Source of the DNA: Lachnospiraceae bacterium
Lineage (GTDB): Bacteria; Bacillota; Clostridia; Lachnospirales; Lachnospiraceae
Length of the DNA stretch: 64,000 nt
Assembly (NCBI GenBank): GCA_024403275.1
Contig: JAKSSD010000002.1
Location: 103,332-167,331, forward strand
Direction of reading: 5' to 3'
Positions 34,873 to 44,415 of this stretch are shown here, piece by piece. The stretch's first letter is position 1; each line of letters starts with the position of its first letter. The position numbers were made by a program, and so were the translations under genes. Below the pieces are notes generated by a model that did no database searches, was not told where the DNA came from, and saw nothing but the letters and a program-made list of their open reading frames with translations.

Positions 34873-35946
34873 TTATGGTCTGTTTATTACTGCATCCTCG
34901 ATAAGTGCAATAATCTTGTCAATTGCATTCATCTGAGTACTTTTCTTCATTGCTTCAGTGTATTTATCTTTGTTTTGATAGAGTTCATTAACCTTCTCGA
35001 CAAGGATTTTGTCATCCATATCTTCTTCCTGAAGGACCATTGAGTAACCCTGAGCCTCGAATGAATTAGCATTAAGAATCTGGTCACCACGGCTAGCTGC
35101 CTTAGATAATGGAATCAAAAGGTTAGGCTTATTAAGAGATAATAATTCACAAATTGCATTGGCACCTGCTCTTGATATAACGATATCGCACATAGCCATA
35201 ACATCCTTAAGCTCGGCTTTTAAGTATTCAAACTGAGCATAACCAGGAGTTGTTAACAACATATTATCAATACGACCAGTACCGCACAAATGAACTACTT
35301 GATAATCCTTTAATAATTCAGGAAGGGCTGCACGAACGGCTTTGTTAATAGCTACAGAACCAGTACTTCCACCGATTACCATGATAACTGGTTTAGAAGT
35401 ATCAAAGTTGCAAAGTTCGCGACCAGCATCAGCATTACCAGTAAATAATTCAGCTCTTACTGGAGAACCAGTGAGAACGGCTTTGTTCTTAGGAAGCTTT
35501 GTTAAAGTTTCTGGGAAGTTACAGCAAATGTTCTTGGCCTTTGGAATACAAAGCTTGTTAGCAAGACCAGGAGTTAAGTCTGATTCATGGATGATGCATG
35601 GAATCTTGAGACTTGCTGCTGCACGAACGATAGGAACTGAAACATAACCACCCTTTGAGAAAACAACATCTGGTTTGATTTCCTTGAGGTATTTTCTTGC
35701 TTCACTGTATCCTTTTATAACCTTAAAGGGATCTGTAAGATTCTTAGGATCAATATATCTTCTTAATTTGCCAACAGGAACTCCATAGTAAGGAAGGTCG
35801 AAATCAGCAATAAGCTTTTTTTCGATACCATCGAGAGAACCCATATATGTAACTTCATAACCAATTTCCTGTAATTTGGGTAATAAGGCAAGATTTGGTG
35901 TAACATGACCGGCAGTGCCACCACCAGTTAATACTATTTTCTTCAT
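34873..35946 (-). CDS. murG: Lipid II synthase MurG (UDP-GlcNAc transferase)
   Basis: The 357-residue GT-B enzyme has GGGTAGHVTPNLALLPKL at its N-terminus (lipid I site) and GGSTGSVAINK plus SRAGANAICELL in the C-terminal UDP-GlcNAc domain. It adds GlcNAc to lipid I to make lipid II on the inner membrane face, the last cytoplasmic step of peptidoglycan precursor synthesis. It is alone here rather than in a dcw cluster. Reverse-strand GGAGG lies ahead of the ATG. Confidence 0.96.
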   Translation of the reverse strand: MKKIVLTGGGTAGHVTPNLALLPKLQEIGYEVTYMGSLDGIEKKLIADFDLPYYGVPVGKLRRYIDPKNLTDPFKVIKGYSEARKYLKEIKPDVVFSKGGYVSVPIVRAAASLKIPCIIHESDLTPGLANKLCIPKAKNICCNFPETLTKLPKNKAVLTGSPVRAELFTGNADAGRELCNFDTSKPVIMVIGGSTGSVAINKAVRAALPELLKDYQVVHLCGTGRIDNMLLTTPGYAQFEYLKAELKDVMAMCDIVISRAGANAICELLSLNKPNLLIPLSKAASRGDQILNANSFEAQGYSMVLQEEDMDDKILVEKVNELYQNKDKYTEAMKKSTQMNAIDKIIALIEDAVINRP

Positions 35947-36063
35947 AAAAGCCTCCGATAATCAGAAATATTTCTAATCAGAATTAAGAATATTATAGCA
36001 TTTTGGGATGCTTATTTCTACCTATATAAATAAAGAAGTAAAGAATAGAATAAATCAATTCAC

Positions 36064-36092
36064 TTGAATTACATTTTTTATTAAAGTATAAT
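36064..36092 (+). promoter_or_regulatory. Promoter of pgi
   Basis: TTGAAT (36064-36069), 17-bp spacer, perfect TATAAT (36087-36092). It leaves a leader of about 45 bases before the pgi start. Confidence 0.75.
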
Positions 36093-36144
36093 CCTTTTGG
36101 ACGTCAGTCTATATAAGTAAGAATAAATAATGGAGGAAAAACCG

Positions 36145-37725
36145 ATGATTTCATGGAACAACCTTGATACTTTATCAAGCTACAAGGAACTTGAAAACAA
36201 AGAAAAAGTTTGTCTTAAGTGTGCTATGTCAGGCGAAGCTGGTGCAGACCGTGTAAAATCTTACACAATGCCAATGGCTGCTGGACTTAGTTATAACTAT
36301 GCAGCAAAAGCTGTTAATGAAGACATTATCGATGGACTTGCCGCTTTAGCAGAAGAGGCACAGCTTATCGACAAATTCGCAGCATTATACAATGGCGAAG
36401 TTATTAATACAGGAGAGAAGCGTCTTGTTTTACATCAGCTTACTCGTGGTCAGTTAGGTGACGATGTTGTGGCAGATGGCGTTAACAAGCGTACATTCTA
36501 TACAGAGCAGCAGAAGAAAATTGCAGAATTCGCTAATGCAGTTCACGAAGGCAAGATTACTAATGCTAATGGTGAGAAGTTCACAACGGTAGTTCAGATT
36601 GGTATCGGTGGTTCAGACCTCGGTCCTAGAGCTATCTACATTGGTCTTGAAAACTGGGCAAAGACAACAGGAAACTTTAAGATGGAAGCTAAATTCATCT
36701 CTAACGTTGACCCTGATGATGCAGCAGCAGTTCTTAACTCAATCGATGTTGCTCATTCACTTTTTGTTCTTGTATCTAAGTCAGGTACAACTCTTGAGAC
36801 ACTTACAAATGAGTCATTTGTTAAGGATGCTCTTAAGAAAGCAGGCCTTGATGCTTCAAAGCATATGGTAGCAGTAACAAGTGAGACTTCACCTCTTGCA
36901 AAGAGCAGCGATTACCTTGCAGCATTCTTTATGGATGATTTCATCGGTGGACGTTTCTCATCATGTTCAGCAGTTGGTGGTGCGGTATTATCACTTGCAT
37001 TTGGACCAGAAGTATTTGCGCGTTTCTTAAATGGTGCAGGAGAAGAAGATAAGCTTGCTACAAATAAAGATGTTAGAAAGAACCCAGCTATGCTCGATGC
37101 ACTTATTGGTGTATATGAAAGAAATGTACTTGGATATCCAGCAACAGCAGTTCTTCCTTACTCACAGGCTCTTAGCAGATTCCCAGCTCATTTACAGCAG
37201 GCTGATATGGAGTCAAATGGTAAATCAGTTAACCGTTTTGGTGAGCCAGTTAACTATGTAACAGGCCCAATTATCTTTGGTGAGCCAGGTACAAATGGAC
37301 AGCATTCATTCTATCAGCTTCTTCACCAGGGAACAGACATCATTCCACTTCAGTTCATTGGTTTCAAGAATAGCCAGATTGGTCTTGATGTTGATATTCA
37401 GGGAAGCACAAGCCAGCAGAAGTTATGCGCAAACGTAGCAGCTCAGATCGTAGCTTTCGCTCTTGGTAAAGATGACGAGAATAACAATAAGAAATTCGAA
37501 GGAAAGCGTCCTTCAAGTATCATTATTGGTGAGCAGCTTACACCAGAAGCTATGGGTGCAATCCTTTCTCACTTCGAGAACAAAATCATGTTCCAGGGAT
37601 TTATCTGGAATGTTAACAGCTTCGATCAGGAAGGTGTTCAGCTTGGTAAAGTACTTGCAAAGAAGGTACTTGCACATGATACTGATGGAGCACTTAAAGT
37701 TTATAGTGACTTATTAAACATCTAA
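36145..37725 (+). CDS. pgi: Glucose-6-phosphate isomerase
   Basis: The 526-residue protein has the SIS-fold motifs of Pgi: GIGGSDLGPRAIY, VSKSGTTLETLTN and the catalytic segment GTNGQHSFYQLLHQG with the active-site His, plus FVWN/WNVNSFDQEGV with the C-terminal Lys region. It interconverts glucose-6-P and fructose-6-P. An upstream in-frame ATG at 36130 is part of the ribosome binding site itself (ATGGAGGAAAA), so the ATG at 36145, 7 bases after it, is the start. It has its own promoter and terminator, and codon use is that of a highly expressed gene. Confidence 0.96.
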   Translation: MISWNNLDTLSSYKELENKEKVCLKCAMSGEAGADRVKSYTMPMAAGLSYNYAAKAVNEDIIDGLAALAEEAQLIDKFAALYNGEVINTGEKRLVLHQLTRGQLGDDVVADGVNKRTFYTEQQKKIAEFANAVHEGKITNANGEKFTTVVQIGIGGSDLGPRAIYIGLENWAKTTGNFKMEAKFISNVDPDDAAAVLNSIDVAHSLFVLVSKSGTTLETLTNESFVKDALKKAGLDASKHMVAVTSETSPLAKSSDYLAAFFMDDFIGGRFSSCSAVGGAVLSLAFGPEVFARFLNGAGEEDKLATNKDVRKNPAMLDALIGVYERNVLGYPATAVLPYSQALSRFPAHLQQADMESNGKSVNRFGEPVNYVTGPIIFGEPGTNGQHSFYQLLHQGTDIIPLQFIGFKNSQIGLDVDIQGSTSQQKLCANVAAQIVAFALGKDDENNNKKFEGKRPSSIIIGEQLTPEAMGAILSHFENKIMFQGFIWNVNSFDQEGVQLGKVLAKKVLAHDTDGALKVYSDLLNI

Positions 37726-37742
37726 TCGATATTAATTCAAAG

Positions 37743-37788
37743 CCCCTTTTTATCAGCTTTATATGACTGGTAAAAAGGGGTTTTTTTA
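37743..37788 (+). terminator. Rho-independent terminator after pgi
   Basis: CCCCTTTTTATCAG and CTGGTAAAAAGGGG form a 14-bp stem with one wobble, followed by seven T. Confidence 0.92.
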
Positions 37789-37837
37789 TTTACATTCGAT
37801 AAATTAAAGGTTTTTTGTGGTAACAAAATAAGAATAG

Positions 37838-37846
37838 TGATATACT
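37838..37846 (+). promoter_or_regulatory. Extended -10 promoter
   Basis: TGATATACT gives TG-n-TATACT, about 50 bases ahead of the start of the small membrane protein gene. No good -35 is visible at 17 bp. Confidence 0.4.
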
Positions 37847-37897
37847 AAAATGGTCTATTTGTGTTTATAAGGAGAATGGGATTACCAGGTAAAAGGC

Positions 37898-38299
37898 ATG
37901 TCAATTTGGGATGAAGTAGATGCTTTAGATGAAAAAATCAGGCGAGGGGAAGAGGCCGAAGAGGTAGTTGAAAACACTGAGGTTGAAGAAGAAATAATCC
38001 CGGAACCAGAGATAGAATTTAAAGCAGATAATAATGAAGTATATGAAATAAAAATAGAAAAAGTTCCCAAAGCAAATCATGCTGGGGTAATCAAAGCCTT
38101 TATTTTTCTTGCCTGTGGTGCTGTATTTGCTATTACAGTCATAGCAATGGTTATTACGCTTAGCAATAGCGGTAGAGAAGTGAGGGAATTTGAGAAGGAA
38201 CTTGATTCCTTCAGAGTTTTACAGTCACACAGTATTAATGAAGCTGATTTATCAGGCGGTGTGGGAATTGTCTGGGATAAATTAGTGGAGAGTGACTGA
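37898..38299 (+). CDS. Small acidic membrane protein, function unknown
   Basis: A very acidic N-terminal region (residues 1-60, Glu/Asp/Val-rich) is followed by one membrane segment (66-88, AFIFLACGAVFAITVIAMVI) and a 45-residue tail. No family is recognised. AAAGG lies just ahead of the ATG. The oxidoreductase gene follows after 26 bases and may be co-transcribed. Confidence 0.6.
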   Translation: MSIWDEVDALDEKIRRGEEAEEVVENTEVEEEIIPEPEIEFKADNNEVYEIKIEKVPKANHAGVIKAFIFLACGAVFAITVIAMVITLSNSGREVREFEKELDSFRVLQSHSINEADLSGGVGIVWDKLVESD

Positions 38300-38325
38300 T
38301 AAAAAGTATTAGGAGGTTTTTTGTT

Positions 38326-39693
38326 ATGAAATATGATGTGATTATTGTGGGGGCTGGTCCTGGTGGTATTTTTTCAGCTTATGAGTTAACTAAGCTTGAT
38401 GCAAATTTAAAGATTGCTATCTTTGAAGCAGGAAATCCTCTTGAAAAGAGAAAATGTCCAATTGATGGTGACAAAATCAAAACTTGTATTAATTGTCCAT
38501 CATGTGCCATTATGAATGGTTTCGGTGGAGCCGGAGCTTTCTCTGATGGAAAGTACAATATCACTAACCAGTTTGGTGGATCACTTTATGAGTATATAGG
38601 TAAGAATGAAGCTATTACTCTTATGAAATATGTAGATGAGATTAACTTAGCATATGGCGGAGAAGGAACAAAGCTTTATTCTACAGCAGATACAAAGATT
38701 AAGAAGATGTGCCTTGAAAATGGCCTTCACCTTCTCGATGCACAGGTTCGTCACCTTGGCACAGATATCAATTATGTAGTTCTTGAGAACATTTATCAGT
38801 ATTTAAAAGATAAAGTTGAATTCTTCTTTAGAACACCAGTTGAGAAAGTCGCTAAAATTGAGAATGGTTATAAAATCATTGCAAAAGAGCAGGAATATGA
38901 ATGTAAGGACTGCATTATTTCTGTTGGACGAAGCGGAAGTAAGTGGATGGAAACAGTCTGCAAGGACCTTGATATCCCAACTAAATCAAATCGAGTAGAT
39001 ATCGGTGTAAGAGTTGAACTCCCAGCAGAGATTTTCTCAGCATTAACAGATGAACTTTATGAAAGCAAGATCGTTTACAGAACTGAGAAGTTTGAAGACC
39101 TTGTTAGAACATTCTGTATGAATCCATATGGAGCAGTAGTTAATGAAAATACAAATGGTATTGTGACTGTAAATGGACACAGCTATGAAGATCCAGCAAA
39201 GCATACAGAGAATACAAACTTCGCACTTTTGGTATCAAAGCATTTTTCTGAGCCATTTAAGGATAGTAATGGATATGGTGAAAGTATTGCTAAGTTATCA
39301 AATATGCTTGGTGGTGGAGTAATTGTTCAGAGATTTGGTGACCTGGTAAGAGGACGTAGAAGTAACAAAGCTCGTATTCAGGAAGGATATGTTACACCAA
39401 CTTTGGCAGCAACACCAGGTGATTTGAGTCTTGTAATTCCAAAGAGAATTCTCGATGGAATCATTGAAATGATTTATGCTTTGGATAAGATTTGTCCAGG
39501 TACTGCTAATGATGACACACTTTTATATGGTGTAGAAGTTAAGTTCTACAATATGGAAGTTGAACTTGATAATAACCTTGAGACAAGAAACAAAGGTCTT
39601 TATGTAATCGGTGATGGTTCAGGTGTTACACATTCCCTTTCACATGCTTCAGCAAGTGGAGTTTATGTAGCTCGTCATATAGTTAAGGGGTAA
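38326..39693 (+). CDS. FAD-dependent dehydrogenase (NAD(FAD)-utilising family)
   Basis: The 455-residue protein opens with an FAD Rossmann site (DVIIVGAGPGGIFSAYEL), has a cysteine-rich segment CPIDGDKIKTCINCPSC at 45-61 and GFGGAGAFSDGKYN, and ends with YVIGDGSGVTHSLSHAS for the flavin ribityl region. This matches the COG2509-like group of FAD dehydrogenases of unknown substrate. The four cysteines near the N-terminus are typical for that group and may bind a cluster or metal. AGGAGG precedes the ATG. The thioesterase gene follows after 4 bases. Confidence 0.85.
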   Translation: MKYDVIIVGAGPGGIFSAYELTKLDANLKIAIFEAGNPLEKRKCPIDGDKIKTCINCPSCAIMNGFGGAGAFSDGKYNITNQFGGSLYEYIGKNEAITLMKYVDEINLAYGGEGTKLYSTADTKIKKMCLENGLHLLDAQVRHLGTDINYVVLENIYQYLKDKVEFFFRTPVEKVAKIENGYKIIAKEQEYECKDCIISVGRSGSKWMETVCKDLDIPTKSNRVDIGVRVELPAEIFSALTDELYESKIVYRTEKFEDLVRTFCMNPYGAVVNENTNGIVTVNGHSYEDPAKHTENTNFALLVSKHFSEPFKDSNGYGESIAKLSNMLGGGVIVQRFGDLVRGRRSNKARIQEGYVTPTLAATPGDLSLVIPKRILDGIIEMIYALDKICPGTANDDTLLYGVEVKFYNMEVELDNNLETRNKGLYVIGDGSGVTHSLSHASASGVYVARHIVKG

Positions 39694-39697
39694 TAAA

Positions 39698-40093
39698 ATG
39701 AAAACTATTGAAGAAATAAGAGAATTTTTTGCAAATGATAGATTTGCAACTGAAAATGACATGGTTATAGATAGCGTTGGTGAAAATACAGCAACCTGCA
39801 GTATGGTTATTGGACCAAAGCATATGAATGCTGTTGGTGCTGTAATGGGTGGAGTTTATTTTACTCTTGCTGATTTTACATTTGCGGTTGCAACTAATCA
39901 TGAACAAAGCGGTGTAGTTTCACTTAATTCAACAATTAATTATCATTCTGCAGCTAAAGGTGAGAAAATTATCTGCACTGCGAAATGTATTAAGAATGGA
40001 AAGACAACTTGTTGTTATGAAATGAGTCTTAAAGATGATACAGACAGATTACTTGCAACAGTTGTTACAACAGGGTTTAATACTCGAAAATAA
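39698..40093 (+). CDS. PaaI-family hotdog thioesterase
   Basis: The 131-residue single hotdog domain has HMNAVGAVMGGVYFTLADFTF (the helix with the catalytic Gly and Asp region) and SLNSTINYHSAAKGEKI as the CoA-side strand. Such enzymes hydrolyse acyl- or aryl-CoA thioesters. It is packed against the dehydrogenase gene upstream, but no CoA pathway is evident nearby. Confidence 0.88.
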   Translation: MKTIEEIREFFANDRFATENDMVIDSVGENTATCSMVIGPKHMNAVGAVMGGVYFTLADFTFAVATNHEQSGVVSLNSTINYHSAAKGEKIICTAKCIKNGKTTCCYEMSLKDDTDRLLATVVTTGFNTRK

Positions 40094-40104
40094 AGGGTAA
40101 TGAT

Positions 40105-41199
40105 ATGGGAATTAATGGATTGTTAAGAATATCTTCAAAAAATGCTATTCAGACAGCCTGCATATGTGCAATAACCTTCATTGTATATTTAGGTTCTATT
40201 ATGCATATGAACAACCAGAAAACAGAACTTACTAATTGGGATAACACACGTATTCGTGAGGAAGTAGTGGCATTTAATACTTCTATTGGCGATGCTTCCT
40301 ATGAAGTAACTGAGGCTCAGATGGCTGGCTTATTAAGAGAGATGGAAAGCGTTTCCGGTGCAAATGTGGATGTTATTAGTCCGGAAGCCCAGGTTCTTAT
40401 TGATATTAATGATAAGCTAGGCGGAGAAATAGGAATAGCATGTGTTGATTCATATGTAAATGTAAGAGTTGAGCCAAGTGCAGAATCAGAGGCTACAGCA
40501 AAGATTTACAATAGCTCAGTTGTATTCATTGATGAGCAGGTTGGAGACTGGATGCATATTACATCAGGTAATGCTGATGGTTATGTTAAGACAGAATTCT
40601 TCCTTATGGGAGATTATCTTGCTAAACAGATATTAATGGATGAGCCATATACAAAAGAAGAGCTTGTAGAAGATAAAGCTTTCTCAGTAGGTATAACTCT
40701 TGAAGAAGAGGAAGCAATAAGAATTGCCAAGGAAGAAGAGGAAAGAAAAGAGAGAGAAAGAATTGCCGCAGAACAGGAAGCAGCCAGAAAGAAAGCTATG
40801 GAATCAGGCAATGACTACTCTTACTCAGATACTTCAGAACTCAGAAAGCAGATTGTAGATTTTGCAGTTTCTTATGTTGGTCTTAAGTATGTAATGGGTG
40901 GAAACTCTTTAGTTACTGGTACAGACTGTTCAGGCTTTACAAAGCTTGTTTATGGTAATTTCGGATACGGAATCGACAGAACTCCAGCAGGTCAGTTTAA
41001 TAACAATGGCCGATTGGTTTCATATGCAGAGGCACAACCTGGAGATATTATTATTTATGGTAAAAACGGTGTTTGTACACATGCTGCCATTTATATGGGT
41101 GATGGAAAGATTGTCCATGCAGCTAACAGCCGTCAGAATACATGTATAGGAAATGCTACATACAACACTATTATGGGTGTTAAAAATATTATTGATTAA
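40105..41199 (+). CDS. Membrane-anchored SH3b-NlpC/P60 cell-wall hydrolase
   Basis: Order of parts: N-terminal membrane segment (about 15-33), a spacer, an SH3b domain (112-170, YVNVRVEPSAESEATAKIY and WMHITSGNADGYVK), a charged Glu/Arg/Lys helix (195-232) and an NlpC/P60 peptidase (246-364) with the catalytic Cys in TGTDCSGFTKL and His in CTHAAIYMG. It should cut D-Glu-diamino-acid bonds in peptidoglycan peptides. The protein stays attached to the membrane rather than being fully secreted, since the segment lacks a clear signal-peptidase site. Confidence 0.9.
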   Translation: MGINGLLRISSKNAIQTACICAITFIVYLGSIMHMNNQKTELTNWDNTRIREEVVAFNTSIGDASYEVTEAQMAGLLREMESVSGANVDVISPEAQVLIDINDKLGGEIGIACVDSYVNVRVEPSAESEATAKIYNSSVVFIDEQVGDWMHITSGNADGYVKTEFFLMGDYLAKQILMDEPYTKEELVEDKAFSVGITLEEEEAIRIAKEEEERKERERIAAEQEAARKKAMESGNDYSYSDTSELRKQIVDFAVSYVGLKYVMGGNSLVTGTDCSGFTKLVYGNFGYGIDRTPAGQFNNNGRLVSYAEAQPGDIIIYGKNGVCTHAAIYMGDGKIVHAANSRQNTCIGNATYNTIMGVKNIID

Positions 41200-41210
41200 A
41201 GGTGAAACAA

Positions 41211-42599
41211 ATGAAGCTGCCTGTTGAATTTGAAAACAGAATGAAGGAAATGTTAGGCAGTGAATACGAAGAATTCATTAAATCCTACGACGAGAACAAA
41301 AAAACTGCGTTGAGAGTTAATGAATTGAAGATATCTGTTTCTGACTTTGAGAAAATAGCACCCTTCAAGATGCTTCCAGTTCTATGGTGTAAAACTGGTT
41401 TTTGTGTTGAAGAATCCGAAGAAAAACCGGGCAGGTATGCTCTTCATGACGCAGGCGCATATTATATGCAGGAGCCTTCGGCAATGTCAGTGGCAGCCTG
41501 TGTTGCTCCAGAGCCAGGAATGAAGGTTTTGGATTTGTGCGCTGCACCAGGAGGTAAGTCCAGTCAGTTAGCAAGCTTTCTTCAAAATGAGGGATTACTT
41601 GTTTCTAATGAAATAAATGCACAAAGAGCCCGCATTTTATCTTCTAATATAGAGAGAATGGGTATTAGAAATTGTGTAGTATTAAATGAGACTCCTGACA
41701 GATTATCTAAAGTTTTTGAAGAATATTTTGATGTAGTTGTAGTTGATGCTCCTTGTTCTGGTGAGGGTATGTTTAGAAAAGATCAGGTTGCCATTGATGA
41801 ATGGAGTCTTGAAAATGTTGAAATGTGCGCAAACCGACAGGAAGAGATTCTTGAAGAGGCAGTCAAGATGGTGGCTCCTGGAGGCAGATTGGCATACTCA
41901 ACTTGTACATTTGCACCAGCAGAGAATGAGAATCAGATAGCAAGATTATTAAGCGAATATCCTGAATTCAGCATAGAAGAGGTTGAGAATTTCTGTCATT
42001 TTGATAATGGAAGACCAGAATGGATAAGTGATGATGTTTCTGATGATATCAAGGCCTCTCTTACTAAATCAGCTAGATTATGGCCTCATAAGATAGAGGG
42101 TGAAGGGCACTTCGTCTGCATTCTCAAAAAAGATGGATTCCTAGAAGATGAGAACCGAAAAGAGAAACCATTAAAGGCTAATAAATCTACAGAAAAGCTG
42201 ATTAAGGAATTTGAAAAACAAAACCTTAAAGATATTAATATAGAAGCAGGAAGAGTTGTTCAGGTTGAGGATAGATTATATCTTAAACCAGAAGCGTTAA
42301 ATATTAATCTGAATAAACTTCATATTATAAGAATGGGCCTTGAGATTGGAGAAATCAAAAAAGAAAGATTAGAGCCGTCTCATGCATTAGCAATGGCATT
42401 AAGACCAGAAGAAGTTATAAGATTTATTGATATTAATGAAGAAGATGCTTTGAAATACAGACATGGCGAAGAAATTAGAGCGGATGTCCCTAATGGATGG
42501 ACACTTGTTTGTGTAAATGGTGTATCACTTGGTTGGGGAAAAGCAGTTAACCAGGTTATTAAGAATCATTATCCGAAAGGATTAAGAATAAAGTATTAA
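41211..42599 (+). CDS. RsmB/NOP-family RNA (cytosine-5) methyltransferase, RsmF-like
   Basis: Motifs of the m5C RNA methyltransferases are complete: DLCAAPGGKSSQLAS (AdoMet), VDAPCSGEGMFRKD (Cys of motif IV) and AYSTCTFAPAENE (catalytic Cys of motif VI). A 150-residue C-terminal part with IIRMGLEIGEIKKER and WTLVCVNGVSLGWGK is the PUA-like RNA-binding tail of RsmF/YebU, pointing to 16S rRNA. ATG at 41211 has AAAGGTG 6 bases ahead; the GTG at 41202 is within that site and is not used. Confidence 0.9.
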   Translation: MKLPVEFENRMKEMLGSEYEEFIKSYDENKKTALRVNELKISVSDFEKIAPFKMLPVLWCKTGFCVEESEEKPGRYALHDAGAYYMQEPSAMSVAACVAPEPGMKVLDLCAAPGGKSSQLASFLQNEGLLVSNEINAQRARILSSNIERMGIRNCVVLNETPDRLSKVFEEYFDVVVVDAPCSGEGMFRKDQVAIDEWSLENVEMCANRQEEILEEAVKMVAPGGRLAYSTCTFAPAENENQIARLLSEYPEFSIEEVENFCHFDNGRPEWISDDVSDDIKASLTKSARLWPHKIEGEGHFVCILKKDGFLEDENRKEKPLKANKSTEKLIKEFEKQNLKDINIEAGRVVQVEDRLYLKPEALNINLNKLHIIRMGLEIGEIKKERLEPSHALAMALRPEEVIRFIDINEEDALKYRHGEEIRADVPNGWTLVCVNGVSLGWGKAVNQVIKNHYPKGLRIKY

Positions 42600-42614
42600 A
42601 AAGGAAGAGAGCAA

Positions 42615-43568
42615 ATGAAAGCGAAAGTTTACATTGATGGAAGCGAAGGTACTACTGGATTAAGAATCAATGAGAGATTTCAGGGCAGAGATGATATTGA
42701 AATCTTAAAGATTGATTCAGAAAAAAGAAAGGATCCAGAAGAGAGAAGAAAGTTTATTAATGAATCAGACATTACATTTCTTTGTCTTCCAGATGCAGCA
42801 GCTATCGAGGCTGTAAGTCTTATTAATCCAGATAACAATCATACAGTTATCATTGACGCATCTACTGCTCACAGAACAGAAGCAGATTGGGCATATGGAT
42901 TGCCAGAGCTTGGGGAAGATTTCCTTGAGAAGATTAAGACAGGAAACAGAATTGCAGTTCCAGGTTGCTACGCATCAGGATTTAACATGATGGTATATCC
43001 ATTAGTGAAAATGGGATATATTGGATCTGACTATCCAGTATGTGTTACTGCTTTATCAGGATATTCAGGAGCAGGTAAGAAAGCTATTGCTTTATATGAA
43101 AGCGAAGATAAGACAAATGATTTATATGCTCCTCGTGAATATGCTCTTTCACAGAAACATAAACATCTTAAAGAAATGAAAGCTATTTCTGGACTCGACA
43201 GAGAGCCTTTATTTACACCTGTAGTTGATGATTATTATAGTGGAATGATAGTTTCTTTCCCTATTTATGCACATCTTATGAAGAAAAAAGCCACTCCAGA
43301 AGAATTACAGAAGGCATTTGAAGAATTTTATACAAATAAGAAATTCATAAAGGTAATGCCTTTTGGTTCAGAAGAGGAAGGAAACAATTTCTTTGCTGCA
43401 AATGCTTATTCAGGCAGAGATGATGCACAGATTTATATCACAGGTAATGAGGACAGATTATTGATTACAGCGAGATTTGATAATCTTGGAAAGGGTGCAT
43501 CAGGTGCAGCTATTCAGTGTATGAATATCAGACTTGGTTTACCTGAAGAAAAAGGACTTTGCATCTAA
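42615..43568 (+). CDS. argC: N-acetyl-gamma-glutamyl-phosphate reductase
   Basis: The 317-residue NADP-dependent reductase begins VYIDGSEGTTGLRINER (nucleotide loop) and has the catalytic Cys in VPGCYASGF. The short length identifies the type 2 ArgC. It makes N-acetylglutamate semialdehyde in arginine synthesis. No other arg gene is nearby. The acyltransferase gene follows after 13 bases, with its own AAAGGAG. Confidence 0.94.
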   Translation: MKAKVYIDGSEGTTGLRINERFQGRDDIEILKIDSEKRKDPEERRKFINESDITFLCLPDAAAIEAVSLINPDNNHTVIIDASTAHRTEADWAYGLPELGEDFLEKIKTGNRIAVPGCYASGFNMMVYPLVKMGYIGSDYPVCVTALSGYSGAGKKAIALYESEDKTNDLYAPREYALSQKHKHLKEMKAISGLDREPLFTPVVDDYYSGMIVSFPIYAHLMKKKATPEELQKAFEEFYTNKKFIKVMPFGSEEEGNNFFAANAYSGRDDAQIYITGNEDRLLITARFDNLGKGASGAAIQCMNIRLGLPEEKGLCI

Positions 43569-43581
43569 AGGAGAAAGAAAA

Positions 43582-44409
43582 ATGCTTGTATTGATTTTTA
43601 CTGTACTGTCTTTGATTTCTACAGTACTCACTCATGTATTATGTAAGATGTATACATCACCCTGGAATATTTTAACATTCATTGGAATGTTTATTGGATG
43701 CTTTATTTCCTGCATAGCTGTGTATTTCTTGGTATTATTCCTTTGGTCATTCACAGTTAATAAGAAAAAAGAAAGAACTAAGGTATCTAATTTCCATAGA
43801 ACAATATTTGTTGAAACAATCACAATGGCACTTACACTTCTTAATGTGCATGTCCATATTGAAGGAAAAGAAAAGATTCCTAAAGATACAAGATATTTGC
43901 TTGTTTCCAACCATTTATCAAATTACGATCCAATGAGTGTACTTAGCGCATTGAGAAAAGAGAAAATCGTATTTGTCAGCAAACCAGAAAACTTCAATAT
44001 AAAAATGGTTGGTTCACTTATGCATATGTCAGGATTCATGGCAATTGACAGAGATAATGTTAGAAATGCCATGAAGACTATAAACAAGGCAGCTGATTAT
44101 ATTAAGAGTGGTGAATCTAATATCTTTATCTTCCCAGAAGGTACAAGAAACAGAACTGAGAAACCATTGTTAGAGTTTAGAAATGGAGCATTTAAGATTG
44201 CAACTAAGGCTCAGTGTCCAATCGTTGTACTTGCTCTTTCTGAAACAGAGAAGGTTAAGCATAATATTCCAAGAAGATCAGATATTTATATTAAGGTTGT
44301 TGATGTTATTCCTGCTGAAAAAGTCAAAGAGATGCGTACTGGTGATATTTCAGATTTGGCATGGCATGAAATATACAATAACATAACGCATGGCAAGAAG
44401 GAGGAGTAA
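43582..44409 (+). CDS. 1-acyl-sn-glycerol-3-phosphate acyltransferase (PlsC family)
   Basis: The 275-residue membrane protein has two N-terminal membrane segments and the acyltransferase motifs NHLSNYDP (HX4D) and FPEGTRNR, with FVSKPENFNI between them. It likely makes phosphatidate from lysophosphatidate. ATG at 43582 has AAAGGAGA 8 bases ahead, so the longer frame from 43534, which overlaps argC, is rejected. Confidence 0.9.
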   Translation: MLVLIFTVLSLISTVLTHVLCKMYTSPWNILTFIGMFIGCFISCIAVYFLVLFLWSFTVNKKKERTKVSNFHRTIFVETITMALTLLNVHVHIEGKEKIPKDTRYLLVSNHLSNYDPMSVLSALRKEKIVFVSKPENFNIKMVGSLMHMSGFMAIDRDNVRNAMKTINKAADYIKSGESNIFIFPEGTRNRTEKPLLEFRNGAFKIATKAQCPIVVLALSETEKVKHNIPRRSDIYIKVVDVIPAEKVKEMRTGDISDLAWHEIYNNITHGKKEE

Positions 44410-44415
44410 AAAAGT

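Noticed and set aside
37876-37914. 12-codon leader peptide ahead of the small acidic membrane protein
   Set aside because: The ATG is only one base from the GGAG sequence, too close for initiation, and no attenuator hairpin follows.
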